Assembly (NCBI RefSeq): GCF_000710915.1 | Contig: NZ_BAUA01000062.1 | Location: 43,907-107,906, forward strand | Length of the DNA: 64,000 nt | Direction: 5' to 3' | Source of the DNA: Nocardia brasiliensis IFM 10847 | GTDB lineage: Bacteria; Actinomycetota; Actinomycetes; Mycobacteriales; Mycobacteriaceae | Part shown: in pieces, positions 36,521 to 44,472 of the stretch | How positions within the stretch are numbered: the stretch's first letter is position 1 | How the letters are laid out: the number at the start of each line of letters is the position of its first letter | Notes under the pieces: model-generated | Told to the model about the DNA's origin: nothing | Database searches by the model: none | Seen by the model: the letters and a program-made list of their open reading frames with translations, nothing else | Translations under genes and position numbers: made by a program

Positions 36521-37252
36521 ATGAGAGTGAGGACGCCCGTGCGGGTCGAGATCTGGACCGACATCAACTGCCCGTTCTGCTACCTGGGCAAGGCGCGGTT
36601 CGGGGCGGCACTGGCCGAGTTCGCCCATCGCGCCGACGTCGAGGTGGTGCACCGGTCGTTCGAATTGGACCCGACGCTGCCCGCGGACGAGTCCGGGCCG
36701 GTGATCGCGAAGATCGCCCGCAAGTACGGGATCAGCGAGGCACAGGCCGCGGCCAACGAACGCGGCATCGGCGCGCAAGCCGCCGAACTCGGTCTGCCGT
36801 ATCTGACCGAGGGCCGCGACTACGGCAGTTCGTTCGACATGCACCGCCTGCTGCACTTCGCCCTCGCCCAGGGCAAACAGGAAGAACTGCTCGACGCCCT
36901 CTACCGCGCGAACTTCGCCGAGGAGCAGTCGCTGTTCGCCGATCACGACCGGCTGGCACGGCTCGCCGCGGACGCCGGACTCGAGGAATCGGCCGTGCGC
37001 ACGGTCCTGGCGGATCCCATGGCCTACGCCGACGACGTGCGCGCCGACGAACAGGAAGCGGCCGAGCTGGGCGCGACCGGTGTCCCGTTCTTCGTCTTCG
37101 ATCGCAAATACGGCGTATCCGGCGCCCAGCCGACGGCGGTGTTCGCCCAGGCGCTCGAGCAAGCCTGGGCGGAGCACCGACCGGTCCTGCAGACGATCGG
37201 CGGCGCGGACGTCTGTGGCCCCGACGGCTGCGAATTGCCCGCGCGCGACTGA
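36521..37252 (+). CDS. DsbA-family oxidoreductase (FrnE-like)
   Basis: A cytoplasmic protein of 243 residues with the thioredoxin-fold CxxC motif CPFC in EIWTDINCPFCYLGKARF, a helical insertion, and the cis-Pro loop GVPFFVFDRKYGVSGAQ. This is the FrnE/DsbA-like (2-hydroxychromene-2-carboxylate isomerase-related) family, involved in thiol redox and oxidative stress. The ATG at 36521 has AGGGGG five bases upstream; a GTG at 36497 would add eight residues. A CGPDGC pair at the C-terminus adds two more cysteines, as in FrnE. Confidence 0.88.
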   Translation: MRVRTPVRVEIWTDINCPFCYLGKARFGAALAEFAHRADVEVVHRSFELDPTLPADESGPVIAKIARKYGISEAQAAANERGIGAQAAELGLPYLTEGRDYGSSFDMHRLLHFALAQGKQEELLDALYRANFAEEQSLFADHDRLARLAADAGLEESAVRTVLADPMAYADDVRADEQEAAELGATGVPFFVFDRKYGVSGAQPTAVFAQALEQAWAEHRPVLQTIGGADVCGPDGCELPARD

Positions 37253-37267
37253 ACCGCGACGCAGTTC

Positions 37268-37296
37268 GCCCCGCGTGGTCAATTACCACGCGGGGC
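37268..37296. terminator. Hairpin between convergent genes
   Basis: An 11-bp perfect inverted repeat (GCCCCGCGTGG / CCACGCGGGGC) with a 7-base loop, between the FrnE-like gene and the leftward lipase. No T-tract; probably a bidirectional high-GC terminator. Confidence 0.65.
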
Positions 37297-37313
37297 GATC
37301 CGGAACTCTCCGG

Positions 37314-38609
37314 TTATGCGCAGTTGCTCGGCGCCGGCTTGCCGGCGAAGCGTCCGTCCAGCCAATTCATCATCGACGGCAGCCCGAGTTCGGCGGCTGT
37401 CAGATGATCGGGTGTGGGGTACAGCTCCGCCTGCACCTTGACCCCCGCGCGGCAGTACCGGTGCACCGTATTGGTGATCGCGTCCAGCGGGATCAGCCCG
37501 TCCTGCGGCGAATGCCATTCGAAGACCGGCGCGCGCGGGACACCGTCGTAGAGTTCGACGCTGTTCTCGTCGGCCACCGCCCACGCCTTCGGATCATGGG
37601 CCAGCACAATATCTTTCGCGTAGTCGTCGAAGCTGTGCCCGACGCCGCGCGCGATCAGGTCGTTGGTGCAGCTGTTCGCCATACCCCTGGCCGCGGCGAG
37701 CCCGCGCTCGTTCAGCGCGCTGGTGATCGGCAGGCGGTCCGGGTACTCCCGCTCCAGGCCCAGCACGGCGGCGAAGCCGAGCCCGAACGCTGGATGCTGG
37801 TTGTGCCCGATCGCCCAGCCCATGGTGGTCAGATTCATCGGCACCCCGCCTTCGGCGGCGCCGACGAGGTTCAGCTCCGGCGCGTACGTCGGCGCCAGCG
37901 CGGCGGCCCAGGCGGTCGCCATGCCGCCGCCGGAGTAACCGGCCACCGCGGCCGGGCTCTGCCCGAGGCCAAGCTGTGGCAGCCGCTGCGCGGCCCGGAT
38001 CCCGTCGAGAGTGATCCGGCCGCCCAATTTCGCTGCGCCGTAAGCACTGTTCGGACCCAGGTGGTCCGGCAGCGCGACGCTCCAGCCGCGCGCCAGCGCG
38101 ACGTTCAGCACCGGCGCGAACGGCACGATGAAGTTGGTGTCGTTGGCGTAGAGCCCGTGCGAGATCGCGCACTGGGTGCCGAGCCCGTTGATGATGTGCT
38201 GGAACGAGAGCAGCGGCGCGTCGGCGCGGTGACCGAGCGGCGTGAGCACCGTCGTGGTCGCCGCGATCGGCTCGCCCTGCGAGTTCGTGGACCGGAACTT
38301 GATCAGCGTGACCGTGGCGCCGGGGAAGAAGAACAGCGGCGGCATCGGCCGGCTGTCCAGCACGTCGCCAGGGGCCTTGCTCGCGATGTCGGCGGGCGCG
38401 GCATAGAACGGGTCAGGGTCCGGGAGGGGCCAGATCGGCTGGGCGCTCGCGGTGACCGTCCCGGTCGCGGCCATGGCCACGCCGATCGTCAGCGCGCCGA
38501 GGATCGCGCGAATCGGTCTGGATTTCCGGCCACCGTCCGGCCGGAAGAAACGTCTGCCCACTGCTGCTGTACCTCCACTGCTTCGCAAGAATTGTCGGGT
38601 GATCTGCAT
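37314..38609 (-). CDS. Secreted lipase/esterase of the secretory LIP family
   Basis: A 431-residue exported protein. A long basic N-region and the hydrophobic stretch AILGALTIGVAMAATG end at TASA as the likely signal cleavage site. The alpha/beta-hydrolase domain has the nucleophile elbow GYSGGG and a late Asp/His pair in HSPQDGLIPLD and PTPDHLTA. This is the LIP family (as in Candida lipases and many Nocardia/Mycobacterium exported lipases). Several cysteines (GTQCA, NSCTN, HRYCR, SNCA) may form disulfides. Confidence 0.87.
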   Translation of the reverse strand: MQITRQFLRSSGGTAAVGRRFFRPDGGRKSRPIRAILGALTIGVAMAATGTVTASAQPIWPLPDPDPFYAAPADIASKAPGDVLDSRPMPPLFFFPGATVTLIKFRSTNSQGEPIAATTTVLTPLGHRADAPLLSFQHIINGLGTQCAISHGLYANDTNFIVPFAPVLNVALARGWSVALPDHLGPNSAYGAAKLGGRITLDGIRAAQRLPQLGLGQSPAAVAGYSGGGMATAWAAALAPTYAPELNLVGAAEGGVPMNLTTMGWAIGHNQHPAFGLGFAAVLGLEREYPDRLPITSALNERGLAAARGMANSCTNDLIARGVGHSFDDYAKDIVLAHDPKAWAVADENSVELYDGVPRAPVFEWHSPQDGLIPLDAITNTVHRYCRAGVKVQAELYPTPDHLTAAELGLPSMMNWLDGRFAGKPAPSNCA

Positions 38610-39110
38610 TCAGCTGCCTCTACCGTAATATTTCAGCTGCGCTTCACTCTTTTAAGTACCGGCTTGCAAATAGGGCGCACGCCGGTCGCGACGTCCCGAT
38701 AATACGATTAAAAACGAATATCCGCCGCGCTTACATCATCACCTCAATCGACCGTCCGGGGTCGGCCCGGGCAAGCATCATCATTCGTACTGAACTTCGA
38801 ATGATGCTGTACCACAACAACTTCCAAGGAATCCGACGCGCCCGCAAGCCGCTATCCGATAGTCCGCATCCGCCGGCGCCGATGTCCGATCATTATCCGA
38901 GGCTGCCACACTCCCGAGTTCTGTCATTCCGCGCCGTCGTCCGATCAGCGTAATAGCGGCAACCCTACCGGTCCATCCCGCAGTCCGGCGTCGCGAAGAA
39001 TTCACACCTTTCTAACAAGGTGCACCGGCGGAATTCACCGGGCAGGCGGCGACAGCCACACCGGCCCGTGCCGGGAATAACGGACGGCCACCGCGTGTTC
39101 AGACCCGAAC
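38610..39110. other. Intergenic region between lipase and DinB-like genes
   Basis: About 500 bases, AT-richer close to the lipase start (38630-38740), consistent with promoter sequence for both divergent genes. Open frames here have no codon bias or ribosome-binding site. No RNA or repeat could be supported. Confidence 0.45.
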
Positions 39111-39623
39111 ATGACCAGCGCTGACTTGTTGACAGACGCCTTCGGCCGAGTTCAGGAGAATGTGCACGGCGCCGTCGCGGACCTGACCGCCGACGAACTG
39201 GGCGCGCGCCTGGACCCTGGCGCCAACTCCATCGCCTGGCTGCTCTGGCACCTGACCCGGGTTCAGGACGATCACATCGCGGAGGTCGCGGGACTGGACC
39301 AGGTGTGGACAGCCGCGGGCTGGGCGGACCGCTTCGGTCTGCCCTTCGCCGACGACGCGACCGGCTACGGACACACCGCCGCCGATATCGAGCAGCTCGG
39401 CCGAGTGCCCGTCGAACTCTTGCTCGGCTACTACGACGCGGTGCACGCGCAGACGATCGACTATGTCTCCGGCCTCACCGACGCCGACCTCCCCCGCATC
39501 GTCGACACCCGCTGGGATCCACCCGTCACCCTCGGTGTCCGGCTGGTCAGCGTCGTGGACGACGATATCCAGCACTCGGGTCAAGCGGCATTCATCCGCG
39601 GAGTCCTGTTGCGCCGCAGATGA
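39111..39623 (+). CDS. DinB-like (DUF664) mycothiol-transferase family protein
   Basis: A 170-residue four-helix-bundle protein with the metal-binding histidine pattern of the DinB superfamily: WLLWHLTRVQDDHI in helix 2 and DDDIQHSGQAAFIRG in the last helix. Actinobacterial members are mycothiol-dependent S-transferases that detoxify electrophiles. Its stop abuts the convergent TetR gene with no spacer. Substrate unknown. Confidence 0.83.
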   Translation: MTSADLLTDAFGRVQENVHGAVADLTADELGARLDPGANSIAWLLWHLTRVQDDHIAEVAGLDQVWTAAGWADRFGLPFADDATGYGHTAADIEQLGRVPVELLLGYYDAVHAQTIDYVSGLTDADLPRIVDTRWDPPVTLGVRLVSVVDDDIQHSGQAAFIRGVLLRRR

Positions 39624-40193
39624 TCAGGCACTCGGCCAATTGCGGAGCAGCGCGTCGAGGGCGTCGAGCGAACGGGCCCACGAGTCCTGCACCGCGCGCG
39701 GGTGGCTGTCGTAGCGACCCGCCAGTTCGAGCTGCACATAACCGTGAAAAGTGCCGTGCAACAGGCGGATCGCATCGGTTTCGGCCGGCTCGTCGAGGTG
39801 ATACCCGCGCAGAATGGCGCGGGTCATCTGTGAATGCCTGCGGGCGGCACTGGCTTCGGCCGTAGCCGGGTCCAAATCCAGTTGCATCGCGGCGTACCGG
39901 CCGGGGTGCTGCTTCGCATAGTCCCGGTAGGCGTTGGCGAACGCCACCAGCGCATCCTTGCCCGCACGTCCCGCCAACGCGTCGGCGACGTTGTCGGCGA
40001 GTTCGGCGAGCGCCATGACCGCGATCTTGACGCGCAGCTCGCGCACACTGGACAACCGCGAGTACAGGCTCGCGTCCTTCACGCCCAACTTGCGCGCGAG
40101 CGCCGGGACGGTCACGTTCTCGAAGCCGATCTCGTCGGCGAGTTCCGCCGCCGCCTCGATCAGATTCTCACTCGTGACTCGTGTGCGCGCCAT
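39624..40193 (-). CDS. TetR/AcrR-family transcriptional regulator
   Basis: A 189-residue regulator with an N-terminal helix-turn-helix (LIEAAAELADEIGFENVTVPALARKLGVKDASLYSRL) and a C-terminal helical ligand domain resembling TetR_C WHG-type domains (LRGYHLDE, LLHGTFHGYVQLEL). It is divergent from the amidohydrolase-esterase pair, so it probably represses them and responds to their substrate. Confidence 0.9.
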   Translation of the reverse strand: MARTRVTSENLIEAAAELADEIGFENVTVPALARKLGVKDASLYSRLSSVRELRVKIAVMALAELADNVADALAGRAGKDALVAFANAYRDYAKQHPGRYAAMQLDLDPATAEASAARRHSQMTRAILRGYHLDEPAETDAIRLLHGTFHGYVQLELAGRYDSHPRAVQDSWARSLDALDALLRNWPSA

Positions 40194-40230
40194 GTCTTCT
40201 CCTCGTATGGCTACAGGACTGACCCGGTTG

Positions 40231-40245
40231 CCTAGTGCCTCTAGG
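40231..40245. promoter_or_regulatory. Candidate TetR operator
   Basis: CCTAG-TGCCT-CTAGG is a perfect 5-bp inverted repeat with a 5-base spacer, in the 111-base divergent interval between the TetR gene and the amidohydrolase gene. It is 38 bases from the regulator start and 60 from the amidohydrolase start. TAG-rich surroundings (TAGTTTAG) suggest overlapping promoters. Confidence 0.45.
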
Positions 40246-40304
40246 TAGTTTAGCGTATCGACTTGTTAAATAGGCGAGTAGATACAGGAGAAGGGGTGGC
40301 GACT

Positions 40305-41366
40305 ATGAGTTCCTCGGTTGCCCGTGGCACTCGACCCACCGAGTTCGGGCGGATCTACCCGCCCGACCCGAGCTGGCTCGCACACCAGACGCGGGAGCAG
40401 ATCCTCCTACCGGAACTGCCCATCATCGATCCGCATCACCACCTCTGGCAGCACCCCGGATTCCGTTATCTGCTGGACGAATTCGCGGCCGACCTGGGCA
40501 GCGGGCACCACGTGGTCGCCACCATCCACGCCGAATGCCTGTCGGCCTATCGCACCGACGGACCGGCCGAGCTGCGGCCGGTCGGCGAGACGGAGTTCGT
40601 CGCCGGTCTGGCCGCGGCGAGCGACGCCGCGGGCGGCCCGACCAGGGTCGCCGCCGGGATCATCGGCCGGGTGGACTTCGACCTGGAGGCCCGGCTCGTC
40701 GATCAAGTCATCGAAGCGCACCTCACCGCGGGCCAGGGCCGTTTTCGCGGCCTGCGCTACGCGGCGAGCTGGGACGCAAGCGACCAGCTCGCGCTCAGTC
40801 ACCCCGGGGCGCGACCACACATGCTGGCCGAGCCGCGCATCCGCGACAGCGTGCGCGTCGTCGCCGACCGTGATCTCACGCTCGACCTGTGGATCCTGTC
40901 GCCGCAACTCGCCGATGCCGCAGCACTGGCCGATGCTGTGCCCCAGTTGCGCCTGGTGCTCGACCACTGCGGCGCTCCACTCGGTTTCGGTCCCTACGCT
41001 CGCGACCGAGACGCGCATTTCGCTACCTGGGCTCGCGGCATCCGAGCCTTGGCCGAGCGGCCGAACGTGGTCTGCAAGCTCGGCGGCATCCTCGCCACGG
41101 CGGCCGCATTCGACTACTCGACCGCGGCCACGCCGCCGACTTCGGCGGAACTCGCCGAGCACTGGCGGCCGTGGTTCGACACCTGCATCGCGGCGTTCGG
41201 CCCGCAGCGCTGCATGTTCGAGAGCAACTTTCCCGTCGAGAAGATGGGCACCGGGTACGCGACGCTGTGGAACACCTTCAAGCGACTCGCTGCCGGAGCC
41301 TCGGACACCGAGCTCGCCGCTCTCTTCTCCGAAACCGCGCGTCGCACCTACCGTCTGACGGCCTGA
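40305..41366 (+). CDS. Amidohydrolase-2 family metal-dependent hydrolase
   Basis: The 353-residue TIM-barrel protein starts with the metal-binding IIDPHHHLWQHPG motif and includes LRLVLDHCG (metal-ligand His) and MFESNFP (late acidic residue). It belongs with 2-pyrone-4,6-dicarboxylate lactonase/L-fuconolactone hydrolase-type amidohydrolases that open lactones or decarboxylate aromatic acids. ATG at 40305 is preferred; GGAGAAGGGG lies upstream. The esterase gene follows after 27 bases, and the two likely form an inducible catabolic operon under the TetR regulator. Confidence 0.86.
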   Translation: MSSSVARGTRPTEFGRIYPPDPSWLAHQTREQILLPELPIIDPHHHLWQHPGFRYLLDEFAADLGSGHHVVATIHAECLSAYRTDGPAELRPVGETEFVAGLAAASDAAGGPTRVAAGIIGRVDFDLEARLVDQVIEAHLTAGQGRFRGLRYAASWDASDQLALSHPGARPHMLAEPRIRDSVRVVADRDLTLDLWILSPQLADAAALADAVPQLRLVLDHCGAPLGFGPYARDRDAHFATWARGIRALAERPNVVCKLGGILATAAAFDYSTAATPPTSAELAEHWRPWFDTCIAAFGPQRCMFESNFPVEKMGTGYATLWNTFKRLAAGASDTELAALFSETARRTYRLTA

Positions 41367-41393
41367 CGCGCCCTACCCTGTTGAGGACCAGCA

Positions 41394-42548
41394 ATGACCG
41401 CCTGGATCACGACCCCGATCGAACCGCTGTTATGCGGTGTGCTCGACGTCGAGCACACCGCCGACGGTCTGCTCCCGCACCGATTTCCGGCCGCGGCTCG
41501 CAAGCAGTTCCCGGACGACTACCTGGCGACGGTCGAGGCCCAGCCCGCCGGTGTCCGCCTGGCGTTCCGGACCGAAGCGACCGGCATCGAGCTGGACGCG
41601 TTGCCCACCAGGGCGTTCTACCCTGGCGTACCCGCCCCCGCCGCCGGTGTCTATGAACTGCTCGTCGACGGCCGCCCGGCCGGTAACGCGGCCGTGCCCG
41701 GCACCGGCCGGCTCGTCGACATGACCACCCAGGCGGTCGTCGCCGCGGACGCGGCGGCAGGCACTCTCCGGTTCGACCTGCCCGCAGGCGCCAAGGACAT
41801 CGAGATCTGGTTGCCGCACACCGAAACCGCCGCATTGGTGGCGCTGCGCACCAACGCGCCGGTCCGGCCCGCTGCGGCCGATGGCCGGAAAGTCTGGCTG
41901 CACCACGGCAGTTCGATCAGTCACGGCTCGAACGCCGACCGCCCGACCGCGACCTGGCCCGCGCTGGCGGCGGCGCGCGGCGGTGTCTCGTTACGCAACC
42001 TGAGCCTGCGCGGCAACTGTCTGCTAGATCCGTTCGTCGCCCGGACGATCCGGGACACGCCCGCGGACCTGATCAGTCTGAAGCTCGGCATCAACCTGGT
42101 GAGCAGCGATGTGATGCGCGTGCGCGCCTTCACGCCGACGGTGCACGGGTTCCTGGACACCATCCGCGACGGCCACCCGGACACGCCGCTGCTGGTGGTG
42201 TCGCCGCTCCTCTGCCCCATCCATGAGGACACGCCCGGCCCGGGCGCGCTGGACTTCGACGGACAGCGCGTGAGATTCCGCGCGCTCGGCGATCCGGCGG
42301 AGCGAGCGAACGGAAAACTGACCCTGAACGTCGTACGCGACGAACTCGTCCGCATCGTCGAACAGCGCGCGGCCGACGACGCGAACCTGCACTATCTGGA
42401 CGGGCGATTGCTGTACGGCGAGCAGGATTTCGCCGAACTACCGCTGCCGGATCAGCTGCATCCCGACCCCGCGACGCACCGTCGCATCGGCGAGCGCTTC
42501 GCCGACCTCGCCTTCGGCGCGTCGGGGCCGCTGGCACCGGCGGGCTGA
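41394..42548 (+). CDS. SGNH/GDSL-family hydrolase with N-terminal beta domain
   Basis: A 384-residue cytoplasmic esterase. The N-terminal 160 residues look like a beta-sandwich accessory domain. The SGNH blocks follow: HHGSSISHGS (nucleophile Ser, block I), SLRGNCLLDP (Gly, block II), LKLGIN (Asn, block III) and PDQLHPD (Asp/His, block V). The ribosome-binding site is GAGGA six bases before ATG. Together with the amidohydrolase it suggests hydrolysis of an esterified or lactone compound. Confidence 0.85.
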   Translation: MTAWITTPIEPLLCGVLDVEHTADGLLPHRFPAAARKQFPDDYLATVEAQPAGVRLAFRTEATGIELDALPTRAFYPGVPAPAAGVYELLVDGRPAGNAAVPGTGRLVDMTTQAVVAADAAAGTLRFDLPAGAKDIEIWLPHTETAALVALRTNAPVRPAAADGRKVWLHHGSSISHGSNADRPTATWPALAAARGGVSLRNLSLRGNCLLDPFVARTIRDTPADLISLKLGINLVSSDVMRVRAFTPTVHGFLDTIRDGHPDTPLLVVSPLLCPIHEDTPGPGALDFDGQRVRFRALGDPAERANGKLTLNVVRDELVRIVEQRAADDANLHYLDGRLLYGEQDFAELPLPDQLHPDPATHRRIGERFADLAFGASGPLAPAG

Positions 42549-42654
42549 GCGCGCCGCGCAAACAGCGGATGCCGCCGGACACGTCCTCGGTCCGGCGGCA
42601 CCCTCGCGTGCTGATCCGAAGCCCCCGCGGGTGCGGCCGGTCCCGCGAAGACCC

Positions 42655-42685
42655 GGTAAACCACAAAGCGAGTTTGTGGCTTACC
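42655..42685. terminator. Bidirectional terminator hairpin
   Basis: A 13-position stem with one mismatch (GGTAAACCACAAA / TTTGTGGCTTACC) and a 5-base loop, between the convergent esterase and CAP-protein genes. It is unusually AT-rich for this region. Confidence 0.7.
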
Positions 42686-42692
42686 TCTCGAG

Positions 42693-43688
42693 TCAGCGAT
42701 GACTCGTCCGAGCAGCCAACTGCTCGAAGACATTTCGAATCGGGGCGGTGAAGCCGTTGCTCCACGGATCCCACGACGACTCGGCGGCATCGCCCGAACC
42801 CCAAGGGTCCCAAGCGGAATCGCCCCACGGATCCCAGGAGTCGTCCGCGCCGTCGGCACCCTCGCCCCACGGATCCCACGAATCACCGCCACCATCGGAA
42901 CCGTCCCCCCACGGATCCCACGAATCACCGCCACCGTCGGACCAATCGCCCCACGGATCCCACGGCGAGCCGCCGTCGGACGGGTTTCCACAGTCGCCGT
43001 CGGAGGGATCGCCACCGCCGGGCCAACCGGGCTTGTCGGGCTGACCGGGCTTGTCGGGCTGGCCGGGCTTGTCGGGCTGGCCGGGCTTGTCGGGCTGGCC
43101 GGGCTTGTCGGGCTGGCCGGGCTTGTCGGGTTTACCCGGCTGACCGTCGGTCGGCTTGCCCGGCTTACCGTCCGTCGGTTTACCGGAGTCGGTTTGGTTC
43201 GAGGTGCCGAAGTTCTGGGTCCAGTACGGAGTTCCGTTGCGCGCCTTCGCATATCCGACGCCGATATCGCGCAGACCGCAGTTCAGGATGTTGGCGCGGT
43301 GCCCCGGGCTGTTCATCCACCCGTCGACCACGTCGGCGGCGCTCTGGTATCCGGCGGCGATGTTCTCCGCCCAGGTCTGCGGCTTGTACCCCGCCGCGCG
43401 GATTCGCGCGCCCGGATCGCCCTTCGACGAGTTGTGATCCATGAAGTTGCCGGCGGCCATATCTTCCGAATGGCCTTGTGCGGCTTGGGTGAGATGACTT
43501 TCCGCGCGCAACGCCGGACAGCCGGCCTTGGCACGTTCGTCGTTGGTCAGGCTGATCACCGCATCGGCGGGTGATTCGGCCGAGGGTGCGGCCTGAGCCG
43601 CAGGGGCTCCGGCAAGCGCGGCCACGGCGATCGCCGAGGCGCCGACAGCGGTGGACAGAGACAGCATGGTCGCTGGCGAGAAACGCAC
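42693..43688 (-). CDS. Secreted CAP-domain (SCP/PR1) protein with two C-terminal repeat regions
   Basis: A 331-residue protein. A signal peptide ends near AAQA. A CAP domain (about residues 40-155) has LTNDERAKAGCPAL, the HSEDMA and DHNSSKGDPGARI histidine region, WAENIAAG and SPGHRANILN. A lysine/proline tract of six PDKPG(Q) units follows, then six WDPW units separated by Gly/Asp/Ser-rich linkers, ending in a short helical tail. Bacterial CAP proteins are exported and often bind wall or lipid. The Trp/Asp-Pro array is unusual and may mediate surface attachment or multivalent binding. Confidence 0.85.
   Translation of the reverse strand: MRFSPATMLSLSTAVGASAIAVAALAGAPAAQAAPSAESPADAVISLTNDERAKAGCPALRAESHLTQAAQGHSEDMAAGNFMDHNSSKGDPGARIRAAGYKPQTWAENIAAGYQSAADVVDGWMNSPGHRANILNCGLRDIGVGYAKARNGTPYWTQNFGTSNQTDSGKPTDGKPGKPTDGQPGKPDKPGQPDKPGQPDKPGQPDKPGQPDKPGQPDKPGWPGGGDPSDGDCGNPSDGGSPWDPWGDWSDGGGDSWDPWGDGSDGGGDSWDPWGEGADGADDSWDPWGDSAWDPWGSGDAAESSWDPWSNGFTAPIRNVFEQLAARTSHR
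42760..42965 (-). repeat. Imperfect tandem repeat encoding six WDPW units
   Basis: Six copies of the sequence coding for WDPW(G/S), four of them nearly identical (CCACGGATCCCA on the plus strand), spaced 24-51 bases apart. Linkers code for Gly, Asp and Ser. Copy number is likely variable between strains because of the nucleotide identity. Confidence 0.85.
43028..43135 (-). repeat. Six tandem 18-bp repeats encoding PDKPGQ
   Basis: Six consecutive 18-bp units, the middle four identical on the plus strand (CGGGCTTGTCGGGCTGGC), coding in frame for a PDKPGQ linker in the CAP protein. This is a coding minisatellite prone to slippage. Confidence 0.92.
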
Positions 43689-43731
43689 AATTTCCTTCGT
43701 GAAGTTGTCGATTACCTTGCTATTTCGGTTG

Positions 43732-44472
43732 TCAGCCGACGCTCGGTCCGAGCGCGAGCGGAGCCCACTCGGCGTCGTCGTCGGTCACATAAGCCGAATC
43801 GTCAGCGGCATAAGCTGATTCATCGGCTCCGTAGGCCGAGTCGTCGTCGGCATAAGTCGGGTCATCGGCTTCGGCAGCCGCGTCATCGTCGGTATAGGTC
43901 GAGTCATCGGTCTCGGCAGCCGGGTCATCGTCGGTATAGGTCGAGTCGTCGACTGGTTCCACTTCGTCCGAACCGACCGCCGCGTGCCGGGGGGCACCGG
44001 CAGGCGCGGGTGCAGGCGTCACGCCGGCGAGCAACTGGTTGATCCCCTTGGCCACCTCGGGACCGATCGCGGCGTTGCCGGCGCTCAGCGCCGCCGCGAG
44101 CGCCTTGATCACCACGCGCATCGGCTCCTGCAAGGCCGGACCGCCCAGTTCGAGCAATTTCTGCGCGCTCTCGATCAGCGCCGCCGTGTCGCCGGTCCCC
44201 GGCTCCGCGCGCCCGGTACGACTCGACTGTTGTGCGGGTGCACCGATTTCCGGCCGCTGTGCCCGCACGTCTCCGGGTGTCCGCGAAACAGGCACGGCCA
44301 CCGCCGGTTCCGGTGCCGCGATCGCACCGTCGCGGACCGCACCCCCTGCGTGCGGCGCCGGCTCGCCGGCGCCCGCGTTGGCCGAGACCGCCATGCCGAT
44401 CAGCGTCACCGTGGACAGCATCGCCATCCGGGCGGGGACATAGGTATTTCTCGGCGCGCTGTGCTTACCCAA
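43732..44472 (-). CDS. Secreted acidic protein with tandem Asp/Tyr repeats
   Basis: A 246-residue protein with a hydrophobic signal (MLSTVTLIGMAVSANAGA). A disordered Pro/Ala region follows, then a helical segment (ALIESAQKLLEL and VVIKALAAALSAGNAAIG, about residues 98-150). Residues 175-233 form an array of DD(S/P)TYxDDD and related units rich in Asp, Tyr and Ala. The strongly acidic tail could bind cations or present tyrosines for cross-linking. Unknown family. It lies just upstream of the CAP gene on the same strand (43 bases), so the two repeat proteins are probably co-expressed. Confidence 0.7.
   Translation of the reverse strand: MGKHSAPRNTYVPARMAMLSTVTLIGMAVSANAGAGEPAPHAGGAVRDGAIAAPEPAVAVPVSRTPGDVRAQRPEIGAPAQQSSRTGRAEPGTGDTAALIESAQKLLELGGPALQEPMRVVIKALAAALSAGNAAIGPEVAKGINQLLAGVTPAPAPAGAPRHAAVGSDEVEPVDDSTYTDDDPAAETDDSTYTDDDAAAEADDPTYADDDSAYGADESAYAADDSAYVTDDDAEWAPLALGPSVG
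43774..43950 (-). repeat. Tandem coding repeat (Asp/Tyr-rich units)
   Basis: Repeated 39-42-bp segments coding for DDSTYTDDDxAAE-type units, degenerating into shorter DDSAY/DESAY units at the C-terminal end. The first two units are the most similar. Confidence 0.8.

Noticed and set aside
43028..43135. Short regularly repeated units resembling a CRISPR array
   Set aside because: Units are contiguous without spacers and code in frame for a PDKPGQ linker.
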